16,713 bases of DNA from Thiotrichales bacterium HSG1 (GCA_030378125.1 JAUCGN010000016.1:1-16713), one strand, 5' to 3'. Shown: positions 1-6,765, counted from the first letter of the stretch. Notes: generated from the sequence alone by a model not told the origin. A program made the numbers and translations.

Positions 1-9
1 TGGGCTTCA

Positions 10-780
10 TTAAAACGTTATATTAAGAGGTTTCGTCATAAATTTGATTCGGTTATCGAAACTATAGAGTATATCTTTCTTAATATAGATTGTTTTTATG
101 GTGTATAAACATAGGAATGTTACTATAACCACTAATTTATAAGCTCCAACTGTTGCTTTATTACTATTCCAAGAAATAATAAACGGTGTACCTACAGATT
201 GTTTACCCAACTCTTGTTCAATAACTAACTTGCGACTATCTTCCTGATAAATCGCATAATTTAATTTAGCATTACCACCCACCTTAAAAGCAAAGCGATA
301 ACCATTAACATTCGTAGGTATTGAATCATGATAGATAAGTACCGGTGCCACATATTCTGCTTTTCGCTTAGTTGATTGCAACCTAGCTACAGCACCCAAT
401 TTAGCAATGTTTAAATGCAATGGTTCAATCACTTCATTGGTTGACCACTCAAAATAATTAACACCTTGTTTCCAAATTGGCTTAGGAATAACCCGATCCA
501 TTTTATAAAAATGTCTAGGGCGTAATTCTTGCACCTTAAGATTAACTTCAGTCGCATCTGGTAAGTAAAACTTCACCTTACATTTGTTTGGTAATGGTTG
601 CCATTTTTCCCGATGTTGAACCAACGCAGACAGCAATTCAATATCAGCACCGGCAACTGGATGAGGTGCAATTCCTTCCCATCGATCACCACGATTTTTA
701 TAATCTAATTCACCACTATATACAGTGTTTACAGTTAATAGCAATATAATAATTAAGATATTTTTTTTAAATAGTAACAT
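10..780 (-). CDS. secreted or periplasmic protein of unknown function
   Basis: This 256-residue protein has an N-terminal hydrophobic segment (about residues 8-20, after two lysines) that reads as a signal peptide ending near YSG/E. The rest is soluble and rich in beta-type sequence, with a conserved-looking stretch GDRWEGIAPHPVAG at about 31-44. Near the C-terminus, TPFIISWNSNKATVGAYKLVV (about 198-218) resembles the last strands of FlgD-type immunoglobulin-like domains; that is only a resemblance. I chose the ATG at 780 over the GTG at 789 because GGTGG lies just upstream of it. The last 38 residues (about 219-256) turn hydrophobic and then basic and look unlike the rest, so a frameshift or contig-end error close to the window start is possible. 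Its promoter and partners are not evident. I do not recognise the family and assign no function. Confidence 0.6.
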   Translation of the reverse strand: MLLFKKNILIIILLLTVNTVYSGELDYKNRGDRWEGIAPHPVAGADIELLSALVQHREKWQPLPNKCKVKFYLPDATEVNLKVQELRPRHFYKMDRVIPKPIWKQGVNYFEWSTNEVIEPLHLNIAKLGAVARLQSTKRKAEYVAPVLIYHDSIPTNVNGYRFAFKVGGNAKLNYAIYQEDSRKLVIEQELGKQSVGTPFIISWNSNKATVGAYKLVVIVTFLCLYTIKTIYIKKDILYSFDNRIKFMTKPLNITF

Positions 781-833
781 TCTTTCCACCCTATTTTGAA
801 ATCGTAAAATTATTATAACAAAAAATTTACAAC

Positions 834-947
834 ATGAATATTTACGATGAAATTCCTTATCCTTCCTTAGAAAAAGGTATGGAACATAATACGGATAATC
901 AACGTAATTGGAACGATCTAGTCATGCAAGTTCAGGAAATTAAGTGA
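834..947 (+). pseudogene. short ORF, possible remnant of a SAM methyltransferase 5' end
   Basis: An ATG-to-TGA reading frame of 37 codons begins MNIYDEIPYPSLEKG. The string YDEIPYPS is very like the extreme N-terminus of a family of SAM-dependent methyltransferases that carry a methyltransferase regulatory domain, typically YDEVPYPS followed by a conserved HPDRLA-type stretch. That second stretch is absent and the frame stops, so if the resemblance is real this is a relic. No clear Shine-Dalgarno sequence precedes the ATG. The match is only about eight residues and could be chance. Confidence 0.22.
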
Positions 948-1005
948 TGTCAATACAATCGACTAAAAGATAATCAATAATTCTCTCTTTCCTACGCACC
1001 AGCTT

Positions 1006-1129
1006 CAATGCCACTAAGTTAAGCAAAAATATATTGTAGTTCAAAGTAAAGCTTTGGTATTATTAACTTATAAATTAAATGCTTACAAAATAAATTTTGG
1101 ACTCCTAATTCCTTAACTTAATGGCATTG
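1006..1129. repeat. 124-bp palindromic element A, MITE-like
   Basis: The two 18-bp ends, 1006-1023 and 1112-1129, are reverse complements at 17 of 18 positions. Inside are smaller hairpins: CAAAG/CTTTG (1042-1046 with 1052-1056) and CAAAAT/ATTTTG (1086-1091 with 1094-1099). The second hairpin is followed by GGACTCC, a submotif also found in the element at 2091-2205. The element has no coding capacity. The architecture, long outer arms with nested hairpins, suggests a non-autonomous mobile or REP-like repeat, but no target-site duplication was identified. Confidence 0.6.
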
Positions 1130-1147
1130 GGGTTTTGGGTGGGCTTT

Positions 1148-1209
1148 GGTGGATTTACGCTTCGCTCCTATCCACCCTAGTGTGTCCTGAAGAAAAGTGT
1201 AAACTTTTC
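1148..1209. repeat. pair of short hairpins in the repeat island
   Basis: GGTGGA (1148-1153) pairs with TCCACC (1171-1176) around a loop containing TTACGCTTCGCTCC (1155-1168). A second perfect inverted repeat, GAAAAGT-GTAA-ACTTTTC, spans 1192-1209. The first loop sequence recurs with one change at 1417-1430, so the hairpins belong to a family of dispersed palindromic repeats rather than to a gene. The reading frame running through here on the + strand has no protein-like features. Confidence 0.5.
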
Positions 1210-1222
1210 ATGCTGTATTTAT

Positions 1223-1328
1223 CTCGTTCCCATGTGTTACATGGGAATGCCGAGTCTCCGTGCTACGGAGTGTGTAATAGGTGTGATATCATATTTAATA
1301 CATTCACACCGCAGTGCATGGGAACGAG
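1223..1328. repeat. 106-bp cloverleaf-like palindromic element B, REP-like
   Basis: The ends CTCGTTCCCATG (1223-1234) and CATGGGAACGAG (1317-1328) are perfect 12-bp inverted repeats. Three hairpins lie between or overlap them: TTCCCATG/CATGGGAA (1227-1234 with 1240-1247), CTCCGT/ACGGAG (1256-1261 with 1265-1270) and GGTGTGA/TCACACC (1280-1286 with 1304-1310). The first hairpin competes with the outer pairing for the left arm, so two alternative folds exist. Hairpins built on CTCGTTCCCA-type arms are common extragenic repeats in large sulfur bacteria and cyanobacteria. Confidence 0.65.
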
Positions 1329-1337
1329 AAAAACAGC

Positions 1338-1437
1338 CGGGTAGGGTCGGTGCAATGAAACCGACCAAATATAAATACAACCACAATCTTGCCTTCGTAT
1401 AACTCGAAATGGTCGGTTACGCTTTGCTCCACCACCC
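1338..1437. repeat. degenerate palindromic repeat, GGTCGGT type
   Basis: GGTCGGT (1345-1351) can pair with ACCGACC (1360-1366) as a small hairpin. Alternatively the AACCGACC at 1359-1366 pairs with GGTCGGTT at 1411-1418. The right side carries TTACGCTTTGCTCC (1417-1430), a near copy of the loop at 1155-1168. It is read as a decayed member of the same extragenic repeat group. No gene is seen between here and rsmD. Confidence 0.4.
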
Positions 1438-1540
1438 CAACTGATTTTCGTTTTGTCCATGAAATATATTTTGACATTTTTTAGCTCTCTGCGTAACATC
1501 AGTTAATATATACGAAAACTTGTCGTTCTTTGGTATTTAC

Positions 1541-2083
1541 ATGAAAATCCGAATTATAGCCGGGCAATGGCGAGGTCGTAAACTAATAGTTTTGGACAAA
1601 CCAAACTTACGCCCAACCCCAAATAGATTGCGAGAAACTTTATTTAATTGGCTTACCCCACACCTACCGGGTAGTAAATGTTTGGATGTATTTGCAGGTT
1701 CAGGGGCGTTAGGTATAGAGGCAGCTTCTCGAGGTGCTAAATGGGTATTATTAGTGGAAAAAGAAATTGACATTGCTAAAAATTTGCATCAACATCTTAT
1801 AACTCTAAATTCTAAAAATATTAATGTTAAACAAATAGATGCAGTTAAATTTTTACAAAAAGAATCGCCTGAAATGTTTGATATTATTTTTTTAGACCCG
1901 CCTTTTGAACAAAATTTGCTTATTCCTTGTTGTAATTTACTGGAACTATGTCTCAACAAACCAGCCCATATATATTTGGAAACTAATAAAAATATTATAA
2001 ATTTACCCAGTAATTGGCAAATTATTCGTCAACAAAAAGCTGGACATGTTTTAGGGACTTTGGTGTTTAGGTCAGATAAGTGA
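1541..2083 (+). CDS. rsmD: 16S rRNA (guanine(966)-N(2))-methyltransferase
   Basis: RsmD transfers a methyl group from S-adenosylmethionine to N2 of G966 in 16S rRNA during assembly of the 30S subunit. The 180-residue product has the family N-terminus (MKIRIIAGQWRGRKL, then LRPTPNRLRETLFNWL at about 23-38), the SAM-binding motif DVFAGSGALG at about 49-58, and the catalytic LDPPF at about 118-122, and it aligns with E. coli RsmD from memory over its whole length. A TTG start at 1520 would add seven residues not seen in the family, so the ATG at 1541 is preferred. No good Shine-Dalgarno sequence precedes either start. It stands alone here between a repeat island and a palindromic element, convergent with the DUF4401 gene. 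E. coli rsmD neighbours such as ftsY are not present. Confidence 0.93.
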   Translation: MKIRIIAGQWRGRKLIVLDKPNLRPTPNRLRETLFNWLTPHLPGSKCLDVFAGSGALGIEAASRGAKWVLLVEKEIDIAKNLHQHLITLNSKNINVKQIDAVKFLQKESPEMFDIIFLDPPFEQNLLIPCCNLLELCLNKPAHIYLETNKNIINLPSNWQIIRQQKAGHVLGTLVFRSDK

Positions 2084-2090
2084 ACGTACA

Positions 2091-2205
2091 TATACTGTAC
2101 ACGGGTATAATTAAAATTTTTAAAGGAATCCAAGATTTATCTTGGCAATTTCCAAATTAAAATTTGGACTCCAAAAAAAGTTAGTTTATACCAGTGTAAA
2201 GTATA
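2091..2205. repeat. 115-bp palindromic element C, possibly acting as a bidirectional terminator
   Basis: The 20-bp ends, 2091-2110 and 2186-2205, are reverse complements at 18 of 20 positions. Inside, GGAATCC and GGACTCC bracket two perfect hairpins, CCAAGAT-TT-ATCTTGG (2130-2145) and CCAAATT-AA-AATTTGG (2152-2167). An A-rich run follows at 2173-2179. The element fills the gap between two convergent genes, so it could stop transcription from both sides. The inner hairpin plus GGACTCC matches part of element A at 1086-1105, which points to a dispersed repeat family rather than a dedicated terminator. Confidence 0.6.
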
Positions 2206-2221
2206 ACTTCGACTATAGAAT

Positions 2222-3310
2222 TCAAGACTGTCTTAACCAATTATTTTGTGATTCATCGTCATTATAAAAAGATTGCAGTGGAAATAGATATTTAAATCCA
2301 AACCTCAGTATTAATAATGCTATACCAGAAGTTATTAAAGTAACTGATTTCATTAATAAACTTATATTTAAATGGTAATAAAAAGCTATTATAAACAAAG
2401 TGAGGAATATAATGGCTAAACCCATTAAAACTCGGTTACCACGTTGAAATCCCAATACTAAAATAATAATGGAAGCAATAATACCTGGACTTTGATACAG
2501 CAACAAACTAACCAACACTGTACTAATAAAAATTGCGTAACTTTTAGGATCAGAAATGTAGATTTCGTAACTATTAAGCAAGTAAACTTCTAATATTATT
2601 AATATTGCCATTAAACCGATTGTAGAATACCACCAAGTTATATTTGGAATATCAGACATATTTGGTAATATGGAGAGCAATAAAACCAATTGCAAAGCTA
2701 TAACAAACCCATATCCCAACGGTTGATATAACCAAGTCATCATTTTATCCGTCAAATGCTCAGATTCTTTCAACCAATACCAACTAGCTCCAGCAGCTAA
2801 TAAAACGATAATAATATGTATACCTTGATATAATTCAAACTCATACAATAACACCAAGGCTGCCATGGTTGCTATTAATATAGACATAAAACGCAAGATA
2901 TGATCTCGATAAATAAAGATAATAAATATTTCTAAAAACCAAGTTACTAAAGCTGCGGTAACTATATTTTCATCGACAATAGCAATGCCACCAACAAATA
3001 AAATTTGACCAGTTAAATTTAATGCCAAAGCAAGTTGGTCAACAAATAATCTGTTTTTAGATACAAAATGTAAAAATATTGTCGCGACCAATAATACCAA
3101 TCCAACCAAAATAGCTGAATTAGCATCATTAATTATTTGGCTGGCAAAAACGAAAATTAAAAATAATATTACTGAAAACCAAGCAGAAATACCTATCAAA
3201 GCAGTTATAAACCAAGGATTTGCTTCCGATTGTAAAATTGCAGTTATTTGAGTATTTGTTGGTAACAGTTTTTTTCCTATCAGTTCTTCAATAAGAGTAG
3301 TTAATTTCAT
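2222..3310 (-). CDS. DUF4401 multi-pass membrane protein
   Basis: This 362-residue protein is almost entirely hydrophobic, with roughly ten transmembrane helices after a short cytoplasmic-looking start (MKLTTLIEELIGKKLL). NPWFITALIGISAWFSVILFL near the N-terminus and FVDQLALALNLTGQILFVGGI further on match the typical DUF4401 pattern. The function of the family is unknown. The reading frame extends upstream to an ATG at 3337, but the ATG at 3310 is preferred because CAGGAAG precedes it directly and family members begin like this; the gene then overlaps its upstream DUF2157 neighbour by 23 bases, which implies translational coupling. In many proteobacteria a third gene encoding a GDYXXLXY-domain protein follows. 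None follows here, because the gene ends against element C and rsmD. Confidence 0.82.
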   Translation of the reverse strand: MKLTTLIEELIGKKLLPTNTQITAILQSEANPWFITALIGISAWFSVILFLIFVFASQIINDANSAILVGLVLLVATIFLHFVSKNRLFVDQLALALNLTGQILFVGGIAIVDENIVTAALVTWFLEIFIIFIYRDHILRFMSILIATMAALVLLYEFELYQGIHIIIVLLAAGASWYWLKESEHLTDKMMTWLYQPLGYGFVIALQLVLLLSILPNMSDIPNITWWYSTIGLMAILIILEVYLLNSYEIYISDPKSYAIFISTVLVSLLLYQSPGIIASIIILVLGFQRGNRVLMGLAIIFLTLFIIAFYYHLNISLLMKSVTLITSGIALLILRFGFKYLFPLQSFYNDDESQNNWLRQS

Positions 3311-4298
3311 CTTCCTGTTTCCAGATATTTTTAACATGTAATAACCATTTAGTTGCTAAAGTTGCTTGGCCAATTACTAAAATGGCTAAAAATAAAAACA
3401 GCACTATTTCATCCAGAGGTAATAACATTCCAATCAAAGTTGTCAGGGTTGCCAAAACTCCTGATAAGGTAACTGCTAATAGTAGTAAATCATGCCTTTG
3501 ATAGCGGTAGTACCACAAACTAAAAATGGTTACAAATACATATAATCCAACTGTTGGCCCAAATAACTTATTTTTTTGCCAAATAATATCAAAATCAAAG
3601 ATAGTAACCAAAGTTGGAATAATTAACGTAGTTATGGTTATTATAAATAATGTAGTCCCAAGCCATTGGTTTTGTAACCATTCAACATTACTTGCTCGTT
3701 CCCAAATAACTAAAGCTGTCCCATTTAGAAAAAATAGCAGTAAATATAATTCAATTGGCATTTCAACTCCGGATTGGTCAACTACCTGAATCCAAGCTAA
3801 AATTAAGCTAACATTAAGTAAAATTAACCATAACAACCATAAAGGTGCAAATCTATTCACAAATACCCAAGGGAATATTAAAATTGCCCAAAATAGAAAA
3901 AGTTCAAACGCATCTGCCCCGGTTTGATAAGTTTGTCCATAAACAGCTAATAAAGATCCAAATAATATAGATGCTGCCAACACTGAGGCCTGAGCGGATA
4001 AATGTTCTAGCCCTCGTACTGTTGCGAACAATATCATAATCAATATTCCGGCTTCCAATAAAGCAAACTTAGTAAATCGTCCCATATCGTTCCAATTGTA
4101 AGCAAAGAAGAAAACAACTCCAATTGATAATAAAGTAACTCCAAGTAACAAAAATACGTCATCTAAAAAATGTCGCCAAGCTTTACTGTCAGGTATCACT
4201 CCAATTCTGCGAAGTGCGTACTCTAAGATATGTGATTCAAGTTGCTCATTACGAGCTAAAATATATAAATGTTCGCGTGTAGCTGGGATATTTGACAT
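3288..4298 (-). CDS. DUF2157 multi-pass membrane protein
   Basis: This 336-residue protein has a helical N-terminal region (about residues 1-48) that lacks membrane segments, followed by about nine or ten transmembrane helices. Hallmarks of DUF2157 are GVVFFFAYNWNDMGRFTKFA at about 60-79 and the stretch around AVYGQTYQTGADAFELFLFW at about 118-137. No enzymatic motif is visible and the role of the family is unknown. It is the first gene of a two-gene operon with the DUF4401 gene. No clear Shine-Dalgarno sequence precedes the ATG. The likely promoter lies about 120 bases upstream, where a perfect 20-bp palindrome overlaps the -10 region. Confidence 0.85.
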   Translation of the reverse strand: MSNIPATREHLYILARNEQLESHILEYALRRIGVIPDSKAWRHFLDDVFLLLGVTLLSIGVVFFFAYNWNDMGRFTKFALLEAGILIMILFATVRGLEHLSAQASVLAASILFGSLLAVYGQTYQTGADAFELFLFWAILIFPWVFVNRFAPLWLLWLILLNVSLILAWIQVVDQSGVEMPIELYLLLFFLNGTALVIWERASNVEWLQNQWLGTTLFIITITTLIIPTLVTIFDFDIIWQKNKLFGPTVGLYVFVTIFSLWYYRYQRHDLLLLAVTLSGVLATLTTLIGMLLPLDEIVLFLFLAILVIGQATLATKWLLHVKNIWKQEDEINYSY

Positions 4299-4420
4299 AA
4301 CTTTATAATTAGTTTTTCTAAAAAATCTTTGAATGTTCTTGTTTAAATCGTGTCCATTATTTCGTTATTTTTAAATTCTGACTCAGATAAAACCTGCCAA
4401 GCTTATGTTTAGTTAAAACT

Positions 4421-4444
4421 ATTGTATCATAACATGTTATGATA
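4421..4444 (-). promoter_or_regulatory. candidate operator palindrome with extended -10 for the DUF2157 operon
   Basis: TATCATAACATGTTATGATA at 4425-4444 is a perfect 20-bp palindrome. On the minus strand it runs into TGATACAAT, an extended -10 element with TACAAT at 4421-4426, so the palindrome would fill the promoter spacer. That is a classic repressor position. The -35 region is poor (TTTTAT). The start codon of the DUF2157 gene lies about 120 bases downstream. The regulator is unknown. Confidence 0.4.
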
Positions 4445-4662
4445 TAAAAAATATCTTCTTAGTTGAGGTTACAGTGTAACTATTTAATTTTTAGATTATT
4501 TATATTTTAACACTAAAATTACTAATTGAGTAGCATAAAATTACTTATAATTTTGAAATGATTGGTATTTAATCGTAGAGTATCTTAATTCTAAGGTATA
4601 TCATTTACATGGTGAAAATTATACATATAGGTAAAATTATGTTACTCATTCAAGATGGGTTA

Positions 4663-4671
4663 TGCTACAAT
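4663..4671 (+). promoter_or_regulatory. possible extended -10 promoter for fba
   Basis: TGCTACAAT combines an extended TG element with the -10-like hexamer TACAAT (4666-4671), ending 87 bases before the fba ATG. The -35 is weak: TTACTC at 4642-4647, with an 18-bp spacer. In such AT-rich DNA this is only a candidate. Confidence 0.3.
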
Positions 4672-4758
4672 CGGATAAAGTGTGAGATTTATCTTGCAAA
4701 CTAGGATTTGTAGTCATTTTATTGAAGAAAATTGGATAACAACAAATAGGAAAATTAT

Positions 4759-5820
4759 ATGCTTATATCCATGCGTCAACTGCTTGATCATGCGGCAGAA
4801 AATAATTATGGTTTACCTGCATTTAATGTCAATAACATGGAGCAAGTTCATGCTATTATGCAGGCTGCCAGTGAAACTGATAGTCCGGTTATCATGCAGG
4901 GTTCAGCCGGAGCTAGAGCTTATGCTGGTGAACCATTTTTACGTCATTTAATTATTGCTGCTTTAGAAGAATATCCGAATATTCCTATCGTAATGCACCA
5001 AGATCATGGTTCTGAACCTTCAGTTTGTTTACGTTCCATTCAAAGTGGTTTTTCTTCTGTAATGATGGATGGCTCATTAATGGCCGATATGAAGACTCCT
5101 TCTAGCTTTGAATACAATGTTGATGTTACTAAACAAGTTGTTGATATGGCTCATGCTGGTGGGGTTACAGTTGAAGGTGAATTGGGCTGTTTAGGTTCAT
5201 TGGAAACTGGAGAAATGGGTGAAGAGGATGGACATGGTGCAGAAGGCAAATTGTCTATGGATCAACTATTAACTGACCCAGAGCAAGCTGCTGATTTTGT
5301 TAAAAAAACTAAAGTTGATGCATTGGCAATTGCGATTGGAACTAGTCATGGTGCTTATAAGTTTACTAAGAAACCTACTGGTGAAGTTTTACGAATTGAT
5401 CGGATTAAAGAAATCCATGCTCGCATCCCAAGTACGCATTTAGTAATGCATGGTTCTTCCTCAGTGCCACAAGAGTGGTTGGAGATCATCAATAATTATG
5501 GTGGTGATATGGGACAGACCTATGGAGTTCCTGTCGAAGAAATTGTAGAAGGTTTAAAACATGGTGTACATAAGGTAAACATTGACACTGATTTGCGTAT
5601 GGCTTCTACTGGTGCTATTCGTAGATTTTTAGAAGAAAACAAATCTGTATTTGATCCACGTAAATTCCTTAAAGAAGCTACTAAAGGTATGGCTGGAATT
5701 TGTAAATCTCGCTATGAGGCTTTCGGTTGTGCTGGCATGGCTTCCAAGATTAAACCAGTTTCTTTGGAGGTTATGTTTAATCGTTATAGTAGCGGTGAAC
5801 TAGACCCACGTATTGAATAG
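4759..5820 (+). CDS. fba: class II fructose-bisphosphate aldolase, Calvin cycle subtype
   Basis: The enzyme reversibly condenses dihydroxyacetone phosphate and glyceraldehyde 3-phosphate to fructose 1,6-bisphosphate in glycolysis, gluconeogenesis and the Calvin cycle. The 353-residue length and the sequence fit the FBA_II_B (Calvin cycle) subtype, which can also form sedoheptulose 1,7-bisphosphate. Visible residues are the catalytic Asp82 and zinc ligand His83 in MHQDHGS, Glu141 in VEGELG, zinc ligand His198 in SHGAYK, zinc ligand His231 in VMHGSSS, and the phosphate/substrate loop NIDTD at 274-278. AGGA sits seven bases before the ATG. No cbb genes are adjacent, so the link to CO2 fixation rests on the subtype alone; this subtype also occurs in heterotrophs. 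Confidence 0.95.
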   Translation: MLISMRQLLDHAAENNYGLPAFNVNNMEQVHAIMQAASETDSPVIMQGSAGARAYAGEPFLRHLIIAALEEYPNIPIVMHQDHGSEPSVCLRSIQSGFSSVMMDGSLMADMKTPSSFEYNVDVTKQVVDMAHAGGVTVEGELGCLGSLETGEMGEEDGHGAEGKLSMDQLLTDPEQAADFVKKTKVDALAIAIGTSHGAYKFTKKPTGEVLRIDRIKEIHARIPSTHLVMHGSSSVPQEWLEIINNYGGDMGQTYGVPVEEIVEGLKHGVHKVNIDTDLRMASTGAIRRFLEENKSVFDPRKFLKEATKGMAGICKSRYEAFGCAGMASKIKPVSLEVMFNRYSSGELDPRIE

Positions 5821-5824
5821 AGGT

Positions 5825-5935
5825 AATTCTTAATTCTTAATCATTGATTCTTAACTCAATAGTTCAATTTTGAAAGATACAGGTTAAAATTGCAAAAGTC
5901 TTTTGTTAAGAATTAAGCATTGAGAATTAAGAATT
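5825..5935. repeat. 111-bp palindromic element D between fba and the next gene
   Basis: The 31-bp arms 5825-5855 and 5905-5935 are reverse complements at about 27 of 31 positions and consist largely of the AATTCTTAA theme. A nested stem, CAATTTT/AAAATTG (5865-5871 with 5886-5892), lies inside. It starts four bases after the fba stop codon and ends six bases before the next ATG, occupying the leader of that gene. It may act as a terminator or attenuator, or simply be a mobile repeat. Repeats based on ATTCTTAATTC are frequent in AT-rich cyanobacterial and sulfur-bacterial genomes. Confidence 0.62.
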
Positions 5936-5941
5936 AAAAAA

Positions 5942-6460
5942 ATGTCAGATAAAATTTATAAATTAGTACTGCTTGGAAAGATTGCGGATGGGCATGATAT
6001 AGATATAACCCATGAAAAACTGGCACTTGTTTTTGATATTGACCTAAAACAGATTCCCAAGTTGTTAAAAAAACCCACCGTCATCAGAAAAGAATTGACC
6101 TATGACGTTGCAGATCGTTATAAAACTGGACTCGAAAAAATAGGGGTATTATGTGAAATAAGACCTCCGCTTGAAACTGATTCTGAGCAATTAACTCCTG
6201 TTTCAGAAGATGTTCCTGAGTTAACTGAAAAAATTCCAGAAGATGAAAAAGAAGATAAAGTTGAAGAAATAATAGAATTTGCCCCTACTGATATGAAACT
6301 TGATGACACGTTGCGAGTTGTTGATGTAAAAATGTCATTTGGGGCGATATTGTTGCTATGTGTTAAAATTATGCTTGCCTCCATTCCGGCAATGATTATT
6401 TTGGGTGGTATCGTATTTTTACTTTATCAAGCTATTATTATGATTAGTAGTTTTATATAA
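5942..6460 (+). CDS. membrane protein with N-terminal L7/L12-like helical domain and C-terminal TM module
   Basis: The 172-residue product has three parts. Residues 1-75 (YKLVLLGKIADGHDI through GVLCEIRPP) form a small alpha/beta domain of a type often found at the N-terminus of gammaproteobacterial membrane proteins, with the pattern G-x-I-x-x-G-hydrophobic, an F-D/K-I/V segment, VI+K, and a final G-x-x-C-x-I. Residues 76-120 are an acidic Glu/Asp-rich linker. Residues about 133-170 are one long or two short transmembrane segments around LASIPAMIILGG. No catalytic motif is visible and the function is unknown. There is no Shine-Dalgarno sequence, because element D ends six bases upstream of the ATG. 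The gene just downstream encodes a copy of the transmembrane part alone. Confidence 0.75.
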   Translation: MSDKIYKLVLLGKIADGHDIDITHEKLALVFDIDLKQIPKLLKKPTVIRKELTYDVADRYKTGLEKIGVLCEIRPPLETDSEQLTPVSEDVPELTEKIPEDEKEDKVEEIIEFAPTDMKLDDTLRVVDVKMSFGAILLLCVKIMLASIPAMIILGGIVFLLYQAIIMISSFI

Positions 6461-6472
6461 TGGGTATTAAAA

Positions 6473-6676
6473 ATGGATAAAGAAAGTCAAAATGTTGTTA
6501 TAACTGATGTAAAAATACCATTTATGTCAATGGTTGGTTTTATAATCAAAACAACCCTTGCTGCTATTCCAGCTATAATTATTTTGGGAGCAATAATGGT
6601 TGGTTTATCTTTTGGTATCAATATTTTAATAGAAATGTTTGATTTGCAAGAGATGTTTAGTTTCATGCAACAGTAG
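6473..6676 (+). CDS. small membrane protein, stand-alone copy of the upstream TM module
   Basis: This 67-residue protein consists of a short polar start and one long or two short hydrophobic segments (about 17-55) centred on LAAIPAIIILGA. It matches the C-terminal region of the upstream 172-residue protein from DVK onwards with 16 identities in 34 ungapped positions. The two genes are therefore relatives by duplication, this one without the soluble domain and acidic linker. The 12-base gap indicates co-transcription and the two proteins may assemble together. Small proteins of this type occur in other proteobacteria without a known role. Confidence 0.72.
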   Translation: MDKESQNVVITDVKIPFMSMVGFIIKTTLAAIPAIIILGAIMVGLSFGINILIEMFDLQEMFSFMQQ

Positions 6677-6690
6677 TTAAATTAATTAGG

Positions 6691-6713
6691 GTGCGGTGAG
6701 GTAACAAGCCGCA
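6691..6713. terminator. weak hairpin between convergent genes
   Basis: TGCGG (6692-6696) can pair with CCGCA (6709-6713) around a 12-base loop, in the 89-bp gap between two convergent genes. No T-run follows directly. It is the only stem seen here and is a weak terminator candidate. Confidence 0.25.
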
Positions 6714-6765
6714 TCTAAAGTTGGTTATGTCATAAGTATCTACATATTCTTCAGATAAAAAAATA

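Larger units (their letters stand above)
4299..4758. other. 460-bp AT-rich divergent intergenic region
   Basis: The stretch separates the DUF2157 operon (-) from fba (+). It contains a 20-bp perfect palindrome at 4425-4444, a small hairpin GTTAC-AGT-GTAAC at 4468-4480, an AT-only hairpin AAAATTA-CTTA-TAATTTT at 4537-4554, and an extended -10-like site at 4663-4671. A + strand reading frame from 4682 runs into the fba coding region in another frame and is not considered a gene. Confidence 0.6.

Noticed and set aside
1135..1499. Two overlapping reading frames, one per strand (69 and 78 codons)
   Set aside because: They run through stacked inverted repeats, have no protein-like composition or ribosome site, and are explained by the palindromic DNA.
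1520..1540. TTG start for rsmD adding seven residues
   Set aside because: The extra residues are not family-like and no ribosome site supports the TTG; the ATG at 1541 begins the conserved N-terminus.
4682..4951. 89-codon + strand frame overlapping the start of fba
   Set aside because: It is an out-of-frame shadow of a certain gene, with no ribosome site or family features.
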